From Pseudomonas pudica (GTDB taxonomy: Bacteria > Pseudomonadota > Gammaproteobacteria > Pseudomonadales > Pseudomonadaceae), in NCBI RefSeq assembly GCF_015680405.1, contig NZ_JADLJS010000002.1, forward strand, positions 1 to 64,000: a stretch of DNA of 64,000 nt, given 5' to 3'. Of the stretch, positions 17,000 through 26,994 are shown piece by piece. Made by a program: the position numbers and the translations under genes. Each line of letters begins with the position of its first letter. Position 1 is the first letter of the stretch. The notes beneath the pieces are model-generated. The model worked only from the letters and a program-made list of their open reading frames with translations, was not told the origin of the DNA and searched no databases.

Positions 17000-19900
17000 T
17001 CAAAGCGGAAGGTTGAACAGGTCATACGGTGGGTGCGTCAACCATTGCTGACGCAGGACGGGGTCTGCATCGATCAGCGCCAGGCGCCGCCAGAATTCTG
17101 TACGGGCATATCGAGGGCGGGACAGGAACGGTTCCAGGTCCAGCAAAGCCCTGAGGTCGCGCCGATACTGCAGCGGTAAACGCTGCCACAGGGCCATTTC
17201 GGCCGGGCCGGCCTGTTCGAAAAATTCCTGATAGTCACTTGCGCATACCATCAGGTCCACCTGATGCGCAGCGTTGTAAGCTTCGATCTGTGCAACCACG
17301 GGGGCGCCCAGCCATTCGCTTTCCAGGCGCAGTGCCTCTGCGACTGGCCTTGGCAAGTTGAAACCGTCTGGTAGCCGCAGCAGCTGGTTGTCGGCAACAT
17401 CCACGATGATGGGCTCGACCATCTGGTCCAGGCCTTGCGGCAATTCGCTGAGCGCACAGTCGTTCAGGAACAACGTCCTCAGGTTGGCCAGCCCACGCAG
17501 ATCTGGGGCCTGCAGCAGCGGGTTGCCCGAGAGGTCCAGCACTACAAGTCCGGCGCAGCGGTTCAGTGCCTGTTGGGCCTGAGTACTCCAGGTAATGCGG
17601 TTGCCTTCCAGATCCAGCCAGGCGAGGTGCTCAGGGCTACCCAGACGGGGTACGGTATCGAACCGGCAGTCGGTCAGCAGCAGGCGGTTGAGATTGGGAA
17701 AGCGCTCTTGGAACCCGGCTGGCAACTGGCTGAGCGAACGGTTGTAGCTGAGTGACAGGTGCTGCACATGGGTGAAGTCGTCGGGCAAGGCCAGGCTGGC
17801 CAGGTCCTGGTTGACCAGCTCCAGGCCGGACAGGTCCAGGCTGTGCAGGCGGCCACCCCCTTCAAGCGCTACGGTCGACAGCCGCCGCCAGGCGTTGATG
17901 ATGGGGCGGATGGCCAGGTGCCGCTGGTGAGGGCGTTGCGGATCGGGCCGAGCCCATTCATGCAGGTCGTGGCGCAAAGTATCCAGACGCTGTTGCAGGT
18001 CGTGCAGCCGTTGTGTGGGCGAGCGAATGTCATCGATGTACGGGCTGTCCTCGTCATTGCCGAGCCAGTTTTCGAACTCCCAGTCGGTGGCGTTGGGGAA
18101 CAAGCGCCGATAGGCCCCGGCCAGCGAGCCTGCCAGGCGTGGCTGAGGCGGTTCGGGGTCAAGCGGGCGACCGCCGCGCAAGCTGACCATGGGCTTGCGC
18201 AGCAAAGCGCGATGCCCCCAGAGGCGTTGGGCCAGTGTCTGTCTGTGCATTTCGACCCAACCCAGTACGCGCTGGCGTAGCGAGCTGCCATCGGCCGTCG
18301 GGATACCCAGCGTATCGCGATGCGAGCCTGGCAGTGCCTGCTCGATGGCACGGCAGAGGTCCGGATCACACAGCCCAGGCGCAGGGCGCTCGCCCCGGTC
18401 GACTTCATAGCCTTCGGCCAATTTGATCACGCGGCGCAGGGTGCTGGCCTGCCCGCTGCCGACCTGCTCCAGCAAGGGGCCTTCAGGGCTTGCGCCGCGC
18501 AGCTCCAGGCGCAGGTCCGCGGGCCAGTCGGGCATGGCATCCAGGGCGCTGAACAGCAGGCGTTCGCTGTCGCTGCTGGCCCGGGCAGGCTGAAGCACAC
18601 CCTCCAGGGCGCGTACCAGGGGCAGCTCGCTGTGCACCTGTTCCAGTGCCTGGCGAAGCTGAATGGGTAGCAGGCCCTGCTGTTCCCAGGCGAGCGATTC
18701 AGCCTCGCCCAGCGGCGCCAGCAAACGCGTGGCCAGGGCAGGTGAAAGCCGCGGATAGGCAGCGAGCAGTTTCTGCGTTGAAGGGGTAGTGGGCACGCTG
18801 CCGTTGTAGAGGTGCTCGAACAGGCCGGGCGGGGCCCTGTCAGCCAACGCCTCGACCTCGGCTTGTGCCGCAATGCGTTGCAGGGCATCGAGCAACAGTG
18901 GGGGCGTTGCTCGGCCTTCCAGGTGCACCCGGCGCAAGTAGTCGGCGTCGATGCCGCAGAGGCGGCCGGCCTGCGTAAGCTGTTCTGGCGTGAACGCGGT
19001 ATATGCCTGGCCAAGACGGCGTGCCAGCTGCGCGAATGGCCACTGGCCGGGCTGTTCATGCTGGCCGCGCCAGGCACCTTGGGCATTGTGCGTCAGCGGG
19101 GGCTGCCAGGCATCGGGCGTGTTGGGGTGAATGACCCGCCATTGCTGCAGGTCGTGATCGAAGCGTTGTTCGAAGAGTTGACCGTCCATGCGGATGAAAT
19201 GCCGGCCCTCGTAAAGGTACTGGCCAAGCGCATTGGGTTGCAGGGTTTCGGGTAGTGTCACGGCACTGCGGTAGGGGGTGAGGTCTTCATTCCAGAGCCG
19301 GTAGCGCCCGTCATTGCCACGTACTTGTTGCAGGCTTTCCATCAACGGGCTGTTGAACAGCTTGGGCACGACCTTGCCCGCTGCCACAAACCCTCCGATC
19401 AGGGCCAGGTTCAGGCCGACCGCCTCCAGGTGGCGCAGCGCCAGGTGGCGGTCGCCTTCATGCCAGGCCTGGTAGCCCTCGAAGGCCTCGCCGAGCAGTT
19501 GGCAGGCAGTGACGGCCAGCATCAGGGTGCCTGCACCCGGAACGAAGAACGCGGCAATACCGAGTGCATCCAGGCCAAGGCTTTCCCATTCCTCCAGGCG
19601 CCTGGTTCGCGCGTTGGCATCGGCCATGGCTGTCGGAACCGCCAGCAGGCTGGCTTCGTGCTTGAGGCGGGCCAGGTGCAGGTCCTGGTAGTGGCCGAAA
19701 GGCTCGGCTGTGATGGCCATGCGTGTGGGGCGCAGGTCCGCTTGCCCAGCGCGCTGCCAAGGGCGGTCAAAGGCCGTGTTGCCCGCGGCGTCGAGGTTCT
19801 GCTGCAACAGGTCGAAAAAGTGCGTGCGTTGGTCCTGCCTGATGTAGGCCGTGAAAGCCTGGCGGGCATCGGGCTCCAGCAGCAAGGTCGCCAGCGTGTC

Positions 19901-20827
19901 GTGTACCGCGTTCAGGTTGCTGCATTGACGCAGGGCCGGGTCATGGCCGGGCAGGTAAAGCGCCAGCCCCGCGCTGCCGGCATCGATCAGCATGACCTCG
20001 TGCAGAGGCGTGCCGAACAGCGACAGTTGCCAGCACCTGACGGCGCCACCCTGCAACAGCTGTTCGATCTGATCGCGCGTGCTGCCGTCGAGCAGGTGGC
20101 GCAGATAGGCAAGGTCGGCTGCCAGGCGCAGGCGGCCTTTCTGTACCCTGATGGCCAAGGCTCGGGTGGCGGGCTGGGCAAGGTGTTGTTCCAGGTGTGC
20201 CTGGTAAGCCTTACCCAGGTCCAGGTCACGGCACAGTATGGCGAAAGCGGCCGGCTCCAGTGGCAGCCGCTCTACCTGGTAGTGTTCCGACTTCAATGGA
20301 AAGTGCGCCAGGGGGGCTTGCATGCCCAAGGGAGTGGAGCCTTGTACCAGGATCGGTGTCACCTGAATGTCTTCGTTCAGGGCAATGGCGCTTTCAGCAG
20401 TGAACACCTCGTCGCTGGCGAAGTTTTGCAGGGCGGCCTGTAGCAGGTTGTCGCGACGATGGCGGTAAAGATAGCGCAGGGCGGCCCATTGCCAGCTGCG
20501 CTCGACCCGCAGCAGTTGGCTATTGCGCAGCGGCGCGTGAAAGCCGTGTTCGGCAAGACGCCGTTGCAGCAATGGCTCGGCGAATTCAGTGATCTGTTTC
20601 AGGCCTTTGAGCGAGCCGGCCAATGCCGCTTGCGCCTGCGTCAGGCGCGCCTGGCTGGCATGCACTGTTTCACGCAGGTCGGGGGCGGCATTGGCGAACC
20701 AGGCCTGTGCCTGCCAAGGGGCGGTCTGGGTTCGCTTCAACGCGGCCCATTGATTGGGCGTTACCTGGCCTGCCCAGTGCGGCAGCTGCGCCTCGAGCAA
20801 GGCTTGATGAGGGTTGATGGCTGGCAT
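17000..20827 (-). CDS. toxin-like leucine-rich-repeat protein (DUF6543-type)
   Basis: Very large protein of 1275 aa. The first 400 residues resemble the dermonecrotic-toxin-like DUF6543 region found in many Pseudomonas LRR proteins. Two hydrophobic helices follow (about 425-450, GIAAFFVPGAGTLMLA, and 470-490, LNLALIGGFVAAG), then a long helical region, then about six leucine-rich repeats between residues 1000 and 1170 (LSYNRSLSQLP, LDLEGNRI, LDLSGNPLL, VADNQLLRLP). Related proteins often end in a NEL ubiquitin-ligase domain; here only about 110 residues follow the LRRs and I see no such catalytic Cys motif. The ATG at 20827 has AAAGGAG seven bases upstream. No signal peptide or secretion genes are adjacent. 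Delivery and target are unknown. Confidence 0.65.
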   Translation of the reverse strand: MPAINPHQALLEAQLPHWAGQVTPNQWAALKRTQTAPWQAQAWFANAAPDLRETVHASQARLTQAQAALAGSLKGLKQITEFAEPLLQRRLAEHGFHAPLRNSQLLRVERSWQWAALRYLYRHRRDNLLQAALQNFASDEVFTAESAIALNEDIQVTPILVQGSTPLGMQAPLAHFPLKSEHYQVERLPLEPAAFAILCRDLDLGKAYQAHLEQHLAQPATRALAIRVQKGRLRLAADLAYLRHLLDGSTRDQIEQLLQGGAVRCWQLSLFGTPLHEVMLIDAGSAGLALYLPGHDPALRQCSNLNAVHDTLATLLLEPDARQAFTAYIRQDQRTHFFDLLQQNLDAAGNTAFDRPWQRAGQADLRPTRMAITAEPFGHYQDLHLARLKHEASLLAVPTAMADANARTRRLEEWESLGLDALGIAAFFVPGAGTLMLAVTACQLLGEAFEGYQAWHEGDRHLALRHLEAVGLNLALIGGFVAAGKVVPKLFNSPLMESLQQVRGNDGRYRLWNEDLTPYRSAVTLPETLQPNALGQYLYEGRHFIRMDGQLFEQRFDHDLQQWRVIHPNTPDAWQPPLTHNAQGAWRGQHEQPGQWPFAQLARRLGQAYTAFTPEQLTQAGRLCGIDADYLRRVHLEGRATPPLLLDALQRIAAQAEVEALADRAPPGLFEHLYNGSVPTTPSTQKLLAAYPRLSPALATRLLAPLGEAESLAWEQQGLLPIQLRQALEQVHSELPLVRALEGVLQPARASSDSERLLFSALDAMPDWPADLRLELRGASPEGPLLEQVGSGQASTLRRVIKLAEGYEVDRGERPAPGLCDPDLCRAIEQALPGSHRDTLGIPTADGSSLRQRVLGWVEMHRQTLAQRLWGHRALLRKPMVSLRGGRPLDPEPPQPRLAGSLAGAYRRLFPNATDWEFENWLGNDEDSPYIDDIRSPTQRLHDLQQRLDTLRHDLHEWARPDPQRPHQRHLAIRPIINAWRRLSTVALEGGGRLHSLDLSGLELVNQDLASLALPDDFTHVQHLSLSYNRSLSQLPAGFQERFPNLNRLLLTDCRFDTVPRLGSPEHLAWLDLEGNRITWSTQAQQALNRCAGLVVLDLSGNPLLQAPDLRGLANLRTLFLNDCALSELPQGLDQMVEPIIVDVADNQLLRLPDGFNLPRPVAEALRLESEWLGAPVVAQIEAYNAAHQVDLMVCASDYQEFFEQAGPAEMALWQRLPLQYRRDLRALLDLEPFLSRPRYARTEFWRRLALIDADPVLRQQWLTHPPYDLFNLPL

Positions 20828-20988
20828 GTCGATGCTCCTTTCATGCAAAGAGGGGCATCAAACGTTATTTCTCGAAGGCCAAGTGGTAATGGGATAACGC
20901 GGGTTGGATAGATGACCTGGGGTTGCCTGCTGACACCGTGATAAATGTGTAGTATCCAGGCGCATGGCAACGGCGAGCGGGGTGAGGG

Positions 20989-21771
20989 ATGATCGAAGTA
21001 TCACGGTTCTGGCGCGACCCGGCGTTGCCCTTCGTCGAAGCCCGGCGGGTAGGGGATGGGCGCCAGGTGTGCTACGCCGCGCATTCTCACGAAAGCTTTT
21101 CCATCGGGGTGATAACGGGTGGGCGCAGTTCCTACCTGTACGGTGACCGGTGTATCGAGGTGGCGGCGGGTACCACTGTGCTGATGAACCCAGGTGTGGT
21201 GCATGCCTGCAACCCCATCGACGATGAACCCTGGTCCTACCTGATGTTGTTCGTCGATATACCCTGGTTGCAGGCGCAGGGGTTCGCCTTGCCGGCCCAG
21301 GCCTGGAGTGGCTCGCCGGCGTTGTACCAGCGCCTGTTGCAGGCCTTTGCCGACCTGTTCGACGCCAGGGTGCCAGACCGGGAAGGCCGCCTGGCGGCGC
21401 TGTTCGGTGCACTGCCGGGCTTGCTTGGTGGTAATGCCAGCAAGAATGAAGAGGGCAACCCGCGGTTGGACATGGCAGCAGCGTTCATACGCGCCCATCG
21501 TGGCGACCCGCTGCGCCTGGACGACATCTGCGCGGCCTGTGGGCTGTCGCGTTCCTACCTGATTCGCGCGTTCCGCCAACGCTTCGGCCTGACGCCGCAT
21601 GGCTACCTGCTCGACCAGCGCGTGCAACTGGCCCGGGCGCAACTGCGACAGGGGCGGGCAATTGCCGAAGTTGCGCAGGAGGCCGGGTTTGCCGACCAGG
21701 CGCACCTGCAGCGTGCCTTCAAGCGGCACCTGGCGACGACACCGGGGCACTACCGAAATGCATTCGGCTGA
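20989..21771 (+). CDS. AraC-family transcriptional regulator
   Basis: Protein of 260 aa. The N-terminal half is a cupin-like ligand domain (HSHESFSIGVITGGRS, then GTTVLMNPGVVHACNP). The C-terminal half has the two helix-turn-helix units of AraC proteins (LRLDDICAACGLSRSYLIRAFRQRFG and GRAIAEVAQEAGFADQAHLQRAFKRH). GGTGAGGG precedes the ATG. It faces a LysE-type exporter gene in tail-to-tail orientation. AraC regulators of this type often control adjacent LysE amino-acid exporters, so an amino acid or related ligand is a reasonable guess. Confidence 0.85.
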   Translation: MIEVSRFWRDPALPFVEARRVGDGRQVCYAAHSHESFSIGVITGGRSSYLYGDRCIEVAAGTTVLMNPGVVHACNPIDDEPWSYLMLFVDIPWLQAQGFALPAQAWSGSPALYQRLLQAFADLFDARVPDREGRLAALFGALPGLLGGNASKNEEGNPRLDMAAAFIRAHRGDPLRLDDICAACGLSRSYLIRAFRQRFGLTPHGYLLDQRVQLARAQLRQGRAIAEVAQEAGFADQAHLQRAFKRHLATTPGHYRNAFG

Positions 21772-21815
21772 ATTGCCATGTTGGCTGTGGCCCTGTCACT
21801 GGCAAGCCAGCTTTC

Positions 21816-21888
21816 ACAGGTACAGCGTTGCTCTCGAGATTGTCGCAGTACCTGTGGGAACTGCTTTGTGTCGCGAAAGGGCCGGTGC
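21816..21888. repeat. degenerate REP-like element
   Basis: Contains acagcgttgctctcgag then tgtgggaactgctttgtgtcgcgaaagggcc. The same two blocks occur in the same order at 61368-61430, where they are less mutated. It lies between the converging araC-type and lysE-type genes. Confidence 0.55.
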
Positions 21889-21890
21889 AG

Positions 21891-22478
21891 CTAGCCTGTA
21901 ATGACCAGATAAACCGCACTGCCCACGAGCAGCAACGCCAGGCTCCGATTCAGCAGACGCATGTGCCGTGGGTTGCCCAGGTACTGGCGAATCACGCTTC
22001 CGGCCCACGCCCAGCTGGCCACCGAAATGAAACAGATCGGCCCGTAGATCCAGGCAAACAGCCACAGCAACTGCTGCTCGCCGCCGGTGTAGGCACCAAC
22101 CCCGGCCACCGCTGCCAGCCATGCCTTGGGGTTGAGCCATTGCATCGCCGCGCCGTGCCAGGCCGAGGGGGCCTGGGTAGGATGGGCACAGTCCAGCTGC
22201 CCATTGTCGCTGGCCAGCTTCCATGCCATGTACAGCAGGAACGCCACGCCGCCCCAGTGCAGCAGCAGGCCCAGCAAAGGCCAGCGCAGCAACAACTGAT
22301 GCAGACCCAGCCCGACCAGCACCAGCAGCAGGCAGAAGCCCAGCGTGGCGCCAGCCACATGCGCCAGGCTGGCACGCAGGCCATGGCGGGCACCGCTGCC
22401 CAGCGCGACGATGTTGACCGGGCCGGGGGAGATCGAGGCCGCCAGTGCGAAAGCGGCCATGGACAGGGACAGGCTCAT
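21891..22478 (-). CDS. LysE/RhtB-family amino-acid exporter
   Basis: Inner-membrane protein of 195 aa with about six hydrophobic helices. The family signature ISPGPVNIVALGSGARHG lies near the N-terminus and WLNPKAWLAAV in the middle. I start at the ATG at 22478 (MSLSLSMAAFAL), which opens directly into the first helix; 26 upstream codons are open but look non-coding. LysE/RhtB proteins export amino acids or derivatives. The convergent AraC-type gene may be its regulator. The 282 bases between this gene and the TerC gene hold no gene that I can support. Confidence 0.85.
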   Translation of the reverse strand: MSLSLSMAAFALAASISPGPVNIVALGSGARHGLRASLAHVAGATLGFCLLLVLVGLGLHQLLLRWPLLGLLLHWGGVAFLLYMAWKLASDNGQLDCAHPTQAPSAWHGAAMQWLNPKAWLAAVAGVGAYTGGEQQLLWLFAWIYGPICFISVASWAWAGSVIRQYLGNPRHMRLLNRSLALLLVGSAVYLVITG

Positions 22479-22760
22479 GAAAGTGATCCGTTTGGTTGAG
22501 GGTGGCCCCCATGCTCTGGCATCGACAGCCTGCGGTATTGAAGAAAAGTACCTCATGCCCGGCCAGCGTATTTTTGTGCAGGGTTGTTACAGGTTTTGTA
22601 ATAGTTTTGCACTATTACGGAAAGCTGCTGTGCTTGTAGGATCATTTTCCCAATTTGCTATCAAGGTCTATATGAGCACCTTCGCGGAGCCCCCCAGTCC
22701 CCGGCCTTCAAGGCCATCCTTCTTCCGTCTTCGTGACGCTGCCCTCGTGAGTACCCGCTA

Positions 22761-24332
22761 ATGGAATGGCTAGCCGACCCCACGGCCTGGCTGGGCCTGT
22801 TGACGCTTATCGTCCTCGAGCTGGTGCTGGGTATCGACAACCTGGTGTTCATCGCCATCCTCGCCGACAAGCTGCCGCCGCATCAGCGCGACCGCGCGCG
22901 GGTCATTGGCCTGAGCCTGGCCTTGATCATGCGTCTGGGCCTGTTGGCCAGCATCTCGTGGATGGTCACCCTGACCGCGCCGCTGTTCGAGGTGTTCGAC
23001 AAGAGCTTCTCGGGCCGCGACCTGATCATGCTGTTCGGTGGCGTGTTCCTGCTGTTCAAGGCCACCATGGAACTGCACGAACGCCTGGAAGGCCACGTGA
23101 CCCAGGCCAGCGGCGCGGTGCGCCATGCTGCCTTCTGGCCGATCGTCGCGCAGATCGTGGTGCTTGATGCGGTGTTCTCGCTGGACGCGGTGATTACTGC
23201 GGTGGGCATGGTCGAGCATTTGTCGGTGATGATGATCGCGGTGGTCTTCTCGATCGGCATCATGATCGTTGCCAGCAAGCCGCTGACCCGCTTCGTCAAC
23301 GCCCACCCCACGGTGATCATGCTGTGCCTGGGCTTCCTGATGATGATCGGCTTCAGCCTCACCGCCGAAGGCCTGGGCTTCCATATCCCCAAAGGCTACC
23401 TGTATGCGGCCATTGGCTTCTCGATCCTGATCGAGCTGTTCAACCAGTTGGCCCGTGCCCGCCGCAAGCGCAGCCTGCAGCAGCACCGGCCGCTGCGTGA
23501 GCGTACCGCGCATGCCGTGCTGCGCCTGCTGGGTGGTCGCCGGGTCGAGGCTGACGAGGTGGGCGAGGAAATCGCCGACCTGGTCGAAGGCGGTGAGGAA
23601 CAGGTGCTGTTCGACCGCCGTGAACGGGTGATGATCAGTGGCGTGCTGAACCTGGCCGAGCGGCCGATCCGCACGGTGATGACCGCCCGTGCCGAGGTCG
23701 ATGTGATCGACCTGGCGCAACCGGCCGACGCCATTGCCCAGGCCCTGGCCAATTCGCCGTACTCGCGCCTGCCGCTGATTCGCGGTGGCCGCGTGGACGA
23801 GCCGCTGGGCTTCGTACACAAGAAGGAGCTGCTAAAGGAGCTGCTGTCGGGTAACCAGCCCGATCTGGAAGGCATGGCCCGGGTACCGCTGAACCTGCTG
23901 GAAAGTTTCAGCATCCTCAACGCCCTGGAGCAGATGCGAGGCCAATCGACGCACATCGCCTTCGTTGTCAATGAGTTCGGTGATTTCACCGGCCTGCTGA
24001 CCATGACCGATATCCTCGAGTCGATTGCCGGAGAGCTGCCCGATGCCAGCGAGGTCGAGGGCCCGGGCATCGTCCAGGAAGGTGAAGGCTTTGTGGTCAG
24101 TGGCGCGTTGAACCTGAGCCAGGTGCAGGCGCGTACCGGCTTCAGCGCCCGCGCCACCGAAGACTACCAGACCCTCGCGGGCCTGGTTATGAGCCTGCTC
24201 GACCGCCTGCCGATGGTTGGCGACCGCCTGGCCTGGAATGGCTGGACGCTGACAGTGGAGGCAGTCGAGGAGCGGCGGGTGCGCCAGGTTCGGCTTACAC
24301 CGAGCGGCGACGTTGACGCAGCAGGTGCTTGA
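22761..24332 (+). CDS. TerC-family membrane protein with CBS and CorC domains
   Basis: Protein of 523 aa. The N-terminal TerC domain has about seven TM helices and the acidic motifs ELVLGIDN and [14 protein letters not shown] cytoplasmic part carries two CBS domains (about residues 300-420) and a C-terminal CorC/HlyC transporter-associated domain. This is the YoaE/YegH architecture. TerC-type proteins are linked to metal export, manganese in particular, possibly while loading secreted metalloenzymes; the specific metal here is unproven. The 3' end overlaps the convergent rarD-type gene by 38 bases. I looked upstream for a yybP-ykoY riboswitch and did not find its conserved core. Confidence 0.85.
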   Translation: MEWLADPTAWLGLLTLIVLELVLGIDNLVFIAILADKLPPHQRDRARVIGLSLALIMRLGLLASISWMVTLTAPLFEVFDKSFSGRDLIMLFGGVFLLFKATMELHERLEGHVTQASGAVRHAAFWPIVAQIVVLDAVFSLDAVITAVGMVEHLSVMMIAVVFSIGIMIVASKPLTRFVNAHPTVIMLCLGFLMMIGFSLTAEGLGFHIPKGYLYAAIGFSILIELFNQLARARRKRSLQQHRPLRERTAHAVLRLLGGRRVEADEVGEEIADLVEGGEEQVLFDRRERVMISGVLNLAERPIRTVMTARAEVDVIDLAQPADAIAQALANSPYSRLPLIRGGRVDEPLGFVHKKELLKELLSGNQPDLEGMARVPLNLLESFSILNALEQMRGQSTHIAFVVNEFGDFTGLLTMTDILESIAGELPDASEVEGPGIVQEGEGFVVSGALNLSQVQARTGFSARATEDYQTLAGLVMSLLDRLPMVGDRLAWNGWTLTVEAVEERRVRQVRLTPSGDVDAAGA

Positions 24333-25182
24333 AGCCCTCGATCACCAGCACCAGCACCGCGGCCCAGATCGGCAGGTAGGTCAACCACTGATCCGGGCCG
24401 ATGGTTTCGCCCAGCAGCAGCGCCACGCCCACCAGCAGCACCGGTTCGACGTAGCTGAGCAGGCCGAACAGGCTGAACGGCAGCAGGCGGCTGGCCAGCA
24501 CGTAGGCGATCAGGGCCGAGGCGCTGATCGCCCCGAGGATCGGGATCAACGCATACAGCCCGGGGTGTGTCTGCAGGTCGGCAGGGGAAAGCGGGCCCTG
24601 GATCACGAAGTACAACGCCCAGGGCAACAGCAGGCACATGTCGCACCACAGGCCACCCAGATGGTCGGTGCGGCAGCGCTTGCGCAACACGAAGTAGATC
24701 GGGTAACCGATCGTCACCACCAGGGTTTCCCAGGCGAAACTGCCATGCTGGTACAGCTCGTGGCCCACACCCAGCGCGGCGCAGGCCACGGCCACCTTCT
24801 GCAGGCGTGACAGGCGCTCGCCATACACCAGCCGCCCGGTCAGGACCATGGCCAGCGGCAGCAGGAAGTAGCCCATCGACACTTCCAGGCTGCGCCCGTG
24901 CAGAGGGGCCCAGAGGAACAGCCACAGCTGCACGCCCATCAGCCACGATGTGCCGACCATGCCCAGCAACAGCAGCGGCGTGCGTTTTACCCGGGCGAGC
25001 AGTTCGCCCACCCGTTTCCAGTCTTTTGAGACAAGCATGAACAGGGTCAGGCAGGGCAGCGTCAACAGGGTGCGCCAGCCAAAGATCTCTTCGCCATCGA
25101 GCGGTGTGAGCAAAGAGGTGTAGAAGTACATCACGGCGAACAGACAGGACGCCATGACCGACGAAAGAATGCCTTTTGACAC
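24295..25182 (-). CDS. RarD/EamA-type transporter
   Basis: Inner-membrane protein of 295 aa with ten predicted helices in two EamA (DMT) halves. The pattern of an early WRTLLTLP, then [24 protein letters not shown], and a late [17 protein letters not shown] is typical of RarD (chloramphenicol-sensitive type) permeases. The substrate is unknown. Its final codons are read in antisense to the end of the TerC gene (38-base overlap of convergent genes), which may let the two transcripts interfere. It is followed on the other side by the EAL gene on the same strand, 32 bases away. Confidence 0.82.
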   Translation of the reverse strand: MSKGILSSVMASCLFAVMYFYTSLLTPLDGEEIFGWRTLLTLPCLTLFMLVSKDWKRVGELLARVKRTPLLLLGMVGTSWLMGVQLWLFLWAPLHGRSLEVSMGYFLLPLAMVLTGRLVYGERLSRLQKVAVACAALGVGHELYQHGSFAWETLVVTIGYPIYFVLRKRCRTDHLGGLWCDMCLLLPWALYFVIQGPLSPADLQTHPGLYALIPILGAISASALIAYVLASRLLPFSLFGLLSYVEPVLLVGVALLLGETIGPDQWLTYLPIWAAVLVLVIEGFKHLLRQRRRSV

Positions 25183-25214
25183 GAATGCCTCGGATAGGGA
25201 ATTGAGCGGGTGAA

Positions 25215-26801
25215 TCAGCCGCGCATGATCTCAGGGGGCGAGGCTTGCGGCAACCGCGACGCAGCCGGGCGTGCCGCCAGTGCCTCGAGGAACTGCGCAG
25301 CCGGCATCGGCCTGGCGAACAGGTAACCCTGCTGGAAGTCCACCTCGTGACGGGCCAGGTAATCGCGCTGTGCTTCGGTTTCCACGCCTTCGGCAACGAT
25401 GCCAAGGCCCAGCTTGGCCGACAGCTCTATGATGGTCTCGAGGATGTGTACCGACAGCGCGTCGGCACCGATCATGGCAACGAAGCTCTGGTCGATCTTC
25501 AGGTAGTCGACCTTGAACTGGCGCAGGTAGTTGAGGCTTGACTGACCGGTGCCGAAATCGTCCAGGGCGATTTTCACACCCATGGCGTTGAGCTTCTCGA
25601 ACAGTTCCAGGGCTACCGGTGTGGCCTCGATCAGCTTGCGCTCGGTCAGCTCCAGGGTGAGCACCACCCGGCCTGGCGGGAAATGCTGGAGGAAGGTGCG
25701 GCAGTCGTCCAGCAGGCTGAAGTCGCGGCAGTGGTCGGCAGTGATGTTGATGCCGATATGGAAACCGTCCTCCAGCAGCCCGGCATAGGGTGCCAGGTTC
25801 TGCGCGGTGTGCATCATCAGCGCACGGGTCATGGCGACGATCTGCCCACTGTGTTCGGCATAGGGGATGAACAGGTCAGGGCGTACCAGGCCTTCGCGCG
25901 GGTGGTTCCAGCGCATCAGCACTTCGGCGCCGGCCCAGCGGTAATCGCCCTTGCGCACCACCGGCTGGAAATACGGCAGGAACTCGTCGGCTTCCAGTGC
26001 CCTTTGCAGCTCGGCGCGCGGCGAGGTGGCGCGACGAACCTGCCAGCGGCACACCAGGGCGGCCACCACGCCCAGTACCAGCAGCAAGCCAAACAGGGCG
26101 GGGTAATGGCTGCGCCAAAGCAGCCCCTGCTGGTCGGCGCCATAGCCGCCCTGCACGCTGAACGGGTAGCGGGTCGAGCCCAGCAGTACATTTGCGCTGG
26201 CCGCCGCAGGTGGCACGCCCTTTTGCACGATGCCATCCTTGCCCATCCAGGCATCACCCACGCGGATCTGCAGGACTTCATCGGGGCCGATCAGGCGCAG
26301 CGCGGTCAGCAGGTGTTCGCCATCCACCGTACTGATCGCGCCGCGGTCGCCGTCGCTGGCCCGATACACCAGCAGCGGGTGGCCTGGGGTGACCGAGTTG
26401 CCGTCCATCAGCCACAGCTTGCCGTCGATGTAGTCGCCAGGGTTGACCGGCTCCTCGAATGCACCAAACAGCGAGGTGCAATAAAGGGCGTTGTGCCGGA
26501 ACAGGTTGGTCGAGCGCACGAAGGCGTTGCGCGTGACCTGGGCACGCAGCATGAGCTGGGCCTCGTCGCACGGGCTGTCGACAAGTGGCAGCAGGGCATT
26601 GGCAGCGCTGGACAGGTTGTCGAGAATGCGCTCGACGTGCTCCACCACCTGGCGGGCGGTGGCCTGGCTGCTGGCCTGCATTTCGCGCTCGATCTGCCAG
26701 TTCATCACGGGCAGGCCGCACGCCACCGGCAGCACGCCGACGACCCAGGGCAACAGGGTGCGCCAGCCGAGGCCGGCGCGGCGTTTGACGGTAAGGGGCA
26801 T
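25215..26801 (-). CDS. CSS-motif EAL phosphodiesterase
   Basis: Cyclic-di-GMP phosphodiesterase of 528 aa. TM1 (about 15-33), a periplasmic CSS domain with conserved Cys78 and Cys108 (PCDE and LYCTSLFG, so CSS reads CTS), TM2 (about 232-252), and a cytoplasmic EAL domain. Catalytic features are intact: EVL at 293-295 in place of EAL, ELTER, DDFGTGQSSLNYL, KIDQSF and AEGVET. In E. coli PdeC, a disulfide between the two periplasmic Cys keeps the enzyme inactive until DsbA/DsbB redox state changes; the same control is likely here. The ATG at 26801 has AGGTCA upstream; 25 further codons are open before it. Confidence 0.88.
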   Translation of the reverse strand: MPLTVKRRAGLGWRTLLPWVVGVLPVACGLPVMNWQIEREMQASSQATARQVVEHVERILDNLSSAANALLPLVDSPCDEAQLMLRAQVTRNAFVRSTNLFRHNALYCTSLFGAFEEPVNPGDYIDGKLWLMDGNSVTPGHPLLVYRASDGDRGAISTVDGEHLLTALRLIGPDEVLQIRVGDAWMGKDGIVQKGVPPAAASANVLLGSTRYPFSVQGGYGADQQGLLWRSHYPALFGLLLVLGVVAALVCRWQVRRATSPRAELQRALEADEFLPYFQPVVRKGDYRWAGAEVLMRWNHPREGLVRPDLFIPYAEHSGQIVAMTRALMMHTAQNLAPYAGLLEDGFHIGINITADHCRDFSLLDDCRTFLQHFPPGRVVLTLELTERKLIEATPVALELFEKLNAMGVKIALDDFGTGQSSLNYLRQFKVDYLKIDQSFVAMIGADALSVHILETIIELSAKLGLGIVAEGVETEAQRDYLARHEVDFQQGYLFARPMPAAQFLEALAARPAASRLPQASPPEIMRG

Positions 26802-26920
26802 GCTGACCTGATCTGTAGAATGGATTACGAGAGGATAGCCGCTTGTCGGAACCCGTGAGCAACTAAAGCGCGACAAACCATTTTACGCAATGTAGAATCG
26901 ATTTACGAATACAACAATAA

Positions 26921-26942
26921 GGTCCTTCGATACCGAAGGATC
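26921..26942. promoter_or_regulatory. inverted repeat upstream of the hpd promoter
   Basis: TCCTTCG (26923-26929) and CGAAGGA (26934-26940) flank ATAC, with two further outer pairs. No T run follows, so an operator is more likely than a terminator. It ends 24 bases before the -35 box of the hpd promoter, a usual place for an activator. Confidence 0.45.
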
Positions 26943-26965
26943 AAGCCCGCCGAGAATGGGTCCAT

Positions 26966-26994
26966 ATGACATACCATGGGTTCAAGCTGATAAT
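26966..26994 (+). promoter_or_regulatory. sigma-70 promoter of hpd
   Basis: ATGACA (26966-26971) and GATAAT (26989-26994) are separated by 17 bases, each one mismatch from consensus. Transcription would start near 27001 and give a leader of about 100 bases with a small hairpin CCCGCA-gcg-TGCGGG at 27009-27023. Confidence 0.6.

Noticed and set aside
17000..17350. NEL-type ubiquitin-ligase domain at the end of the LRR protein
   Set aside because: The region after the LRRs is too short and lacks a recognisable Cys-x-Asp catalytic motif.
22557..22760. Possible yybP-ykoY manganese riboswitch before the TerC gene
   Set aside because: TerC genes often have it, but I could not find the conserved GGGGAGUA and paired core; only unrelated small stems are visible.
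26881..26911. PhhR/TyrR box before hpd
   Set aside because: TTTACG and GTAGA elements are present but do not form the TGTAAA-N6-TTTACA arrangement.
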